Assembly (NCBI GenBank): GCA_023485845.1
Contig: JAMCZE010000008.1
Coordinates: forward strand, 1-50,433
Length of the DNA stretch: 50,433 nucleotides
DNA from: Patescibacteria group bacterium
GTDB taxonomy: Bacteria > Patescibacteriota > Microgenomatia > JAMCZE01
Direction of reading: 5' to 3'
Shown here: piece by piece, positions 50,060-50,433 of the stretch
Position numbering within the stretch: position 1 is the first letter of the stretch
How the letters are laid out: every line of letters starts with the position of its first letter
Made by a program: the position numbers and the translations under genes
Notes under the pieces: model-generated
Seen by the model: the letters and a program-made list of their open reading frames with translations, nothing else
What the model was told of the DNA's origin: nothing
The model's database searches: none

Positions 50060-50433
50060 ATGAAATACATTGCATACTGTCGAAAATCTACTGATGAACC
50101 AGATCGGCAAATTCTGTCGATTGAAGCACAAATTGCAGAACTGAAAGAATTCGCAGAGAGGGAACACTTAGAAATAACCGATTTTGTGGCCGAAAGCAAA
50201 ACAGCCAAGGAACCGGGGAGAGAAAAATTTAACGAGGTTTTAAAAAGAATTGAAAACGGAGAAGCCGGTGGGATTTTAAGTTGGCACCCAGATCGTTTAG
50301 CTAGAAACTCTGTTGATGGCGGAAAAATAATTTATCTGTTGGATACCGGCAAAATTCTGGATTTAAAATTCCCTTCTTTTTGGTTTGAAAACACTCCCCA
50401 GGGAAAGTTCATGCTTTCCATTGCTTTCGGCCA
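50060..50433 (+). CDS. Serine recombinase C, truncated by window end
   Basis: The first 124 codons are identical in DNA to recombinase B (resolvase domain with RKSTDEPDRQ and HPDRLARNS). The gene runs off the window after SIAFG. It is head-to-head with B across 414 nt. There is no frameshift in the visible part, unlike copy A. Confidence 0.9.
   Translation, partial: MKYIAYCRKSTDEPDRQILSIEAQIAELKEFAEREHLEITDFVAESKTAKEPGREKFNEVLKRIENGEAGGILSWHPDRLARNSVDGGKIIYLLDTGKILDLKFPSFWFENTPQGKFMLSIAFG

Larger units (their letters stand above)
49986..50433 (+). repeat. Right arm of a perfect 448-bp inverted repeat
   Basis: Exact reverse complement of 49272-49719. Perfect identity over coding and promoter DNA means either very recent duplication, gene conversion, or an assembly fold-back at a contig end; the sequence alone cannot separate these. 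Confidence 0.95.

Noticed and set aside
1-50433. Alternative genetic code (UGA as Gly)
   Set aside because: Clear TGA stops end lepA, the HTH-PRTase gene and others at family-appropriate positions.

Overview
The window looks like bacterial DNA from a Candidate Phyla Radiation (Patescibacteria) genome, possibly Microgenomates. This is inferred from gene style: short divergent LepA and MurJ, a cluster of TrbC/VirB2-like small membrane proteins, large low-complexity envelope proteins, a competence set (ComF, DprA, YifB/ComM) and many start codons placed 6-12 nt after a -10 box. TGA is used as a stop (lepA, the HTH-PRTase gene), so the standard bacterial code fits. No marker here fixes the phylum further.

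Layout. 1-930: C-terminal remnant of a serine recombinase running into and truncating a TVP38/DedA-like membrane gene. 1.4-6.6 kb: hicBA, rpsT, murJ, lepA and an HTH-phosphoribosyltransferase gene flanked by a duplicated piece of the lepA 3' end. 6.7-14.4 kb: four TrbC/VirB2-like small membrane proteins and a TrbL/VirB6-like protein, convergent with a 607-aa unknown and a multi-spanning M23 peptidase, consistent with a secretion, pilus or conjugation-like envelope apparatus. 14.45-14.85 kb: 5' piece of a gene that may continue at 36.08-36.84 kb, with a 21-kb island between.

Island (about 14.85-36.07 kb). It holds a non-coding stretch, a possible lysis pair (M23-HTH protein and holin-like protein), a YerC-like regulator, an FG-GAP surface protein with a (CT)12 tract in its N-terminal coding region, an XRE regulator with an operator-like dyad, a DUF3800 gene and a terminal-inverted-repeat (TIR) serine-recombinase element with a frameshift. 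Next comes a tightly packed eight-gene operon (HTH, histidine phosphatase, VOC, alpha/beta hydrolase, DUF5680, AlkA-like glycosylase, PNPOx-like, metallo-beta-lactamase fold). It ends with a replication/integration module: primase-helicase, small genes, a structured RNA with its own promoter and a terminator overlapping its closing stem, MltG, and a serine recombinase that runs into a tRNA 3' fragment.

Right flank (36.1-48.1 kb): unknown proteins sharing leader sequences with the left flank, a second M23 surface protein, a PP2C-like/beta-propeller membrane protein, ssrA (tmRNA) beside smpB, comF, tRNA-Ser(GCU), a second hicBA, yraN-yifB-dprA, a Phd/RelE module and tRNA-Ser(UGA). The window ends with a serine-recombinase element bounded by perfect 109-bp TIRs inserted at the 3' end of tRNA-Ser(UGA), facing a second identical recombinase copy across a perfect 448-bp inverted repeat.

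The strongest candidates for something undescribed are (i) the small single-gene serine-recombinase elements with TIRs and a shared intergenic cassette, whose recombinase ORFs run into the target DNA, (ii) the 33.2-kb structured RNA, and (iii) the compact eight-enzyme operon. All homology calls are by eye from motifs; no search was run.
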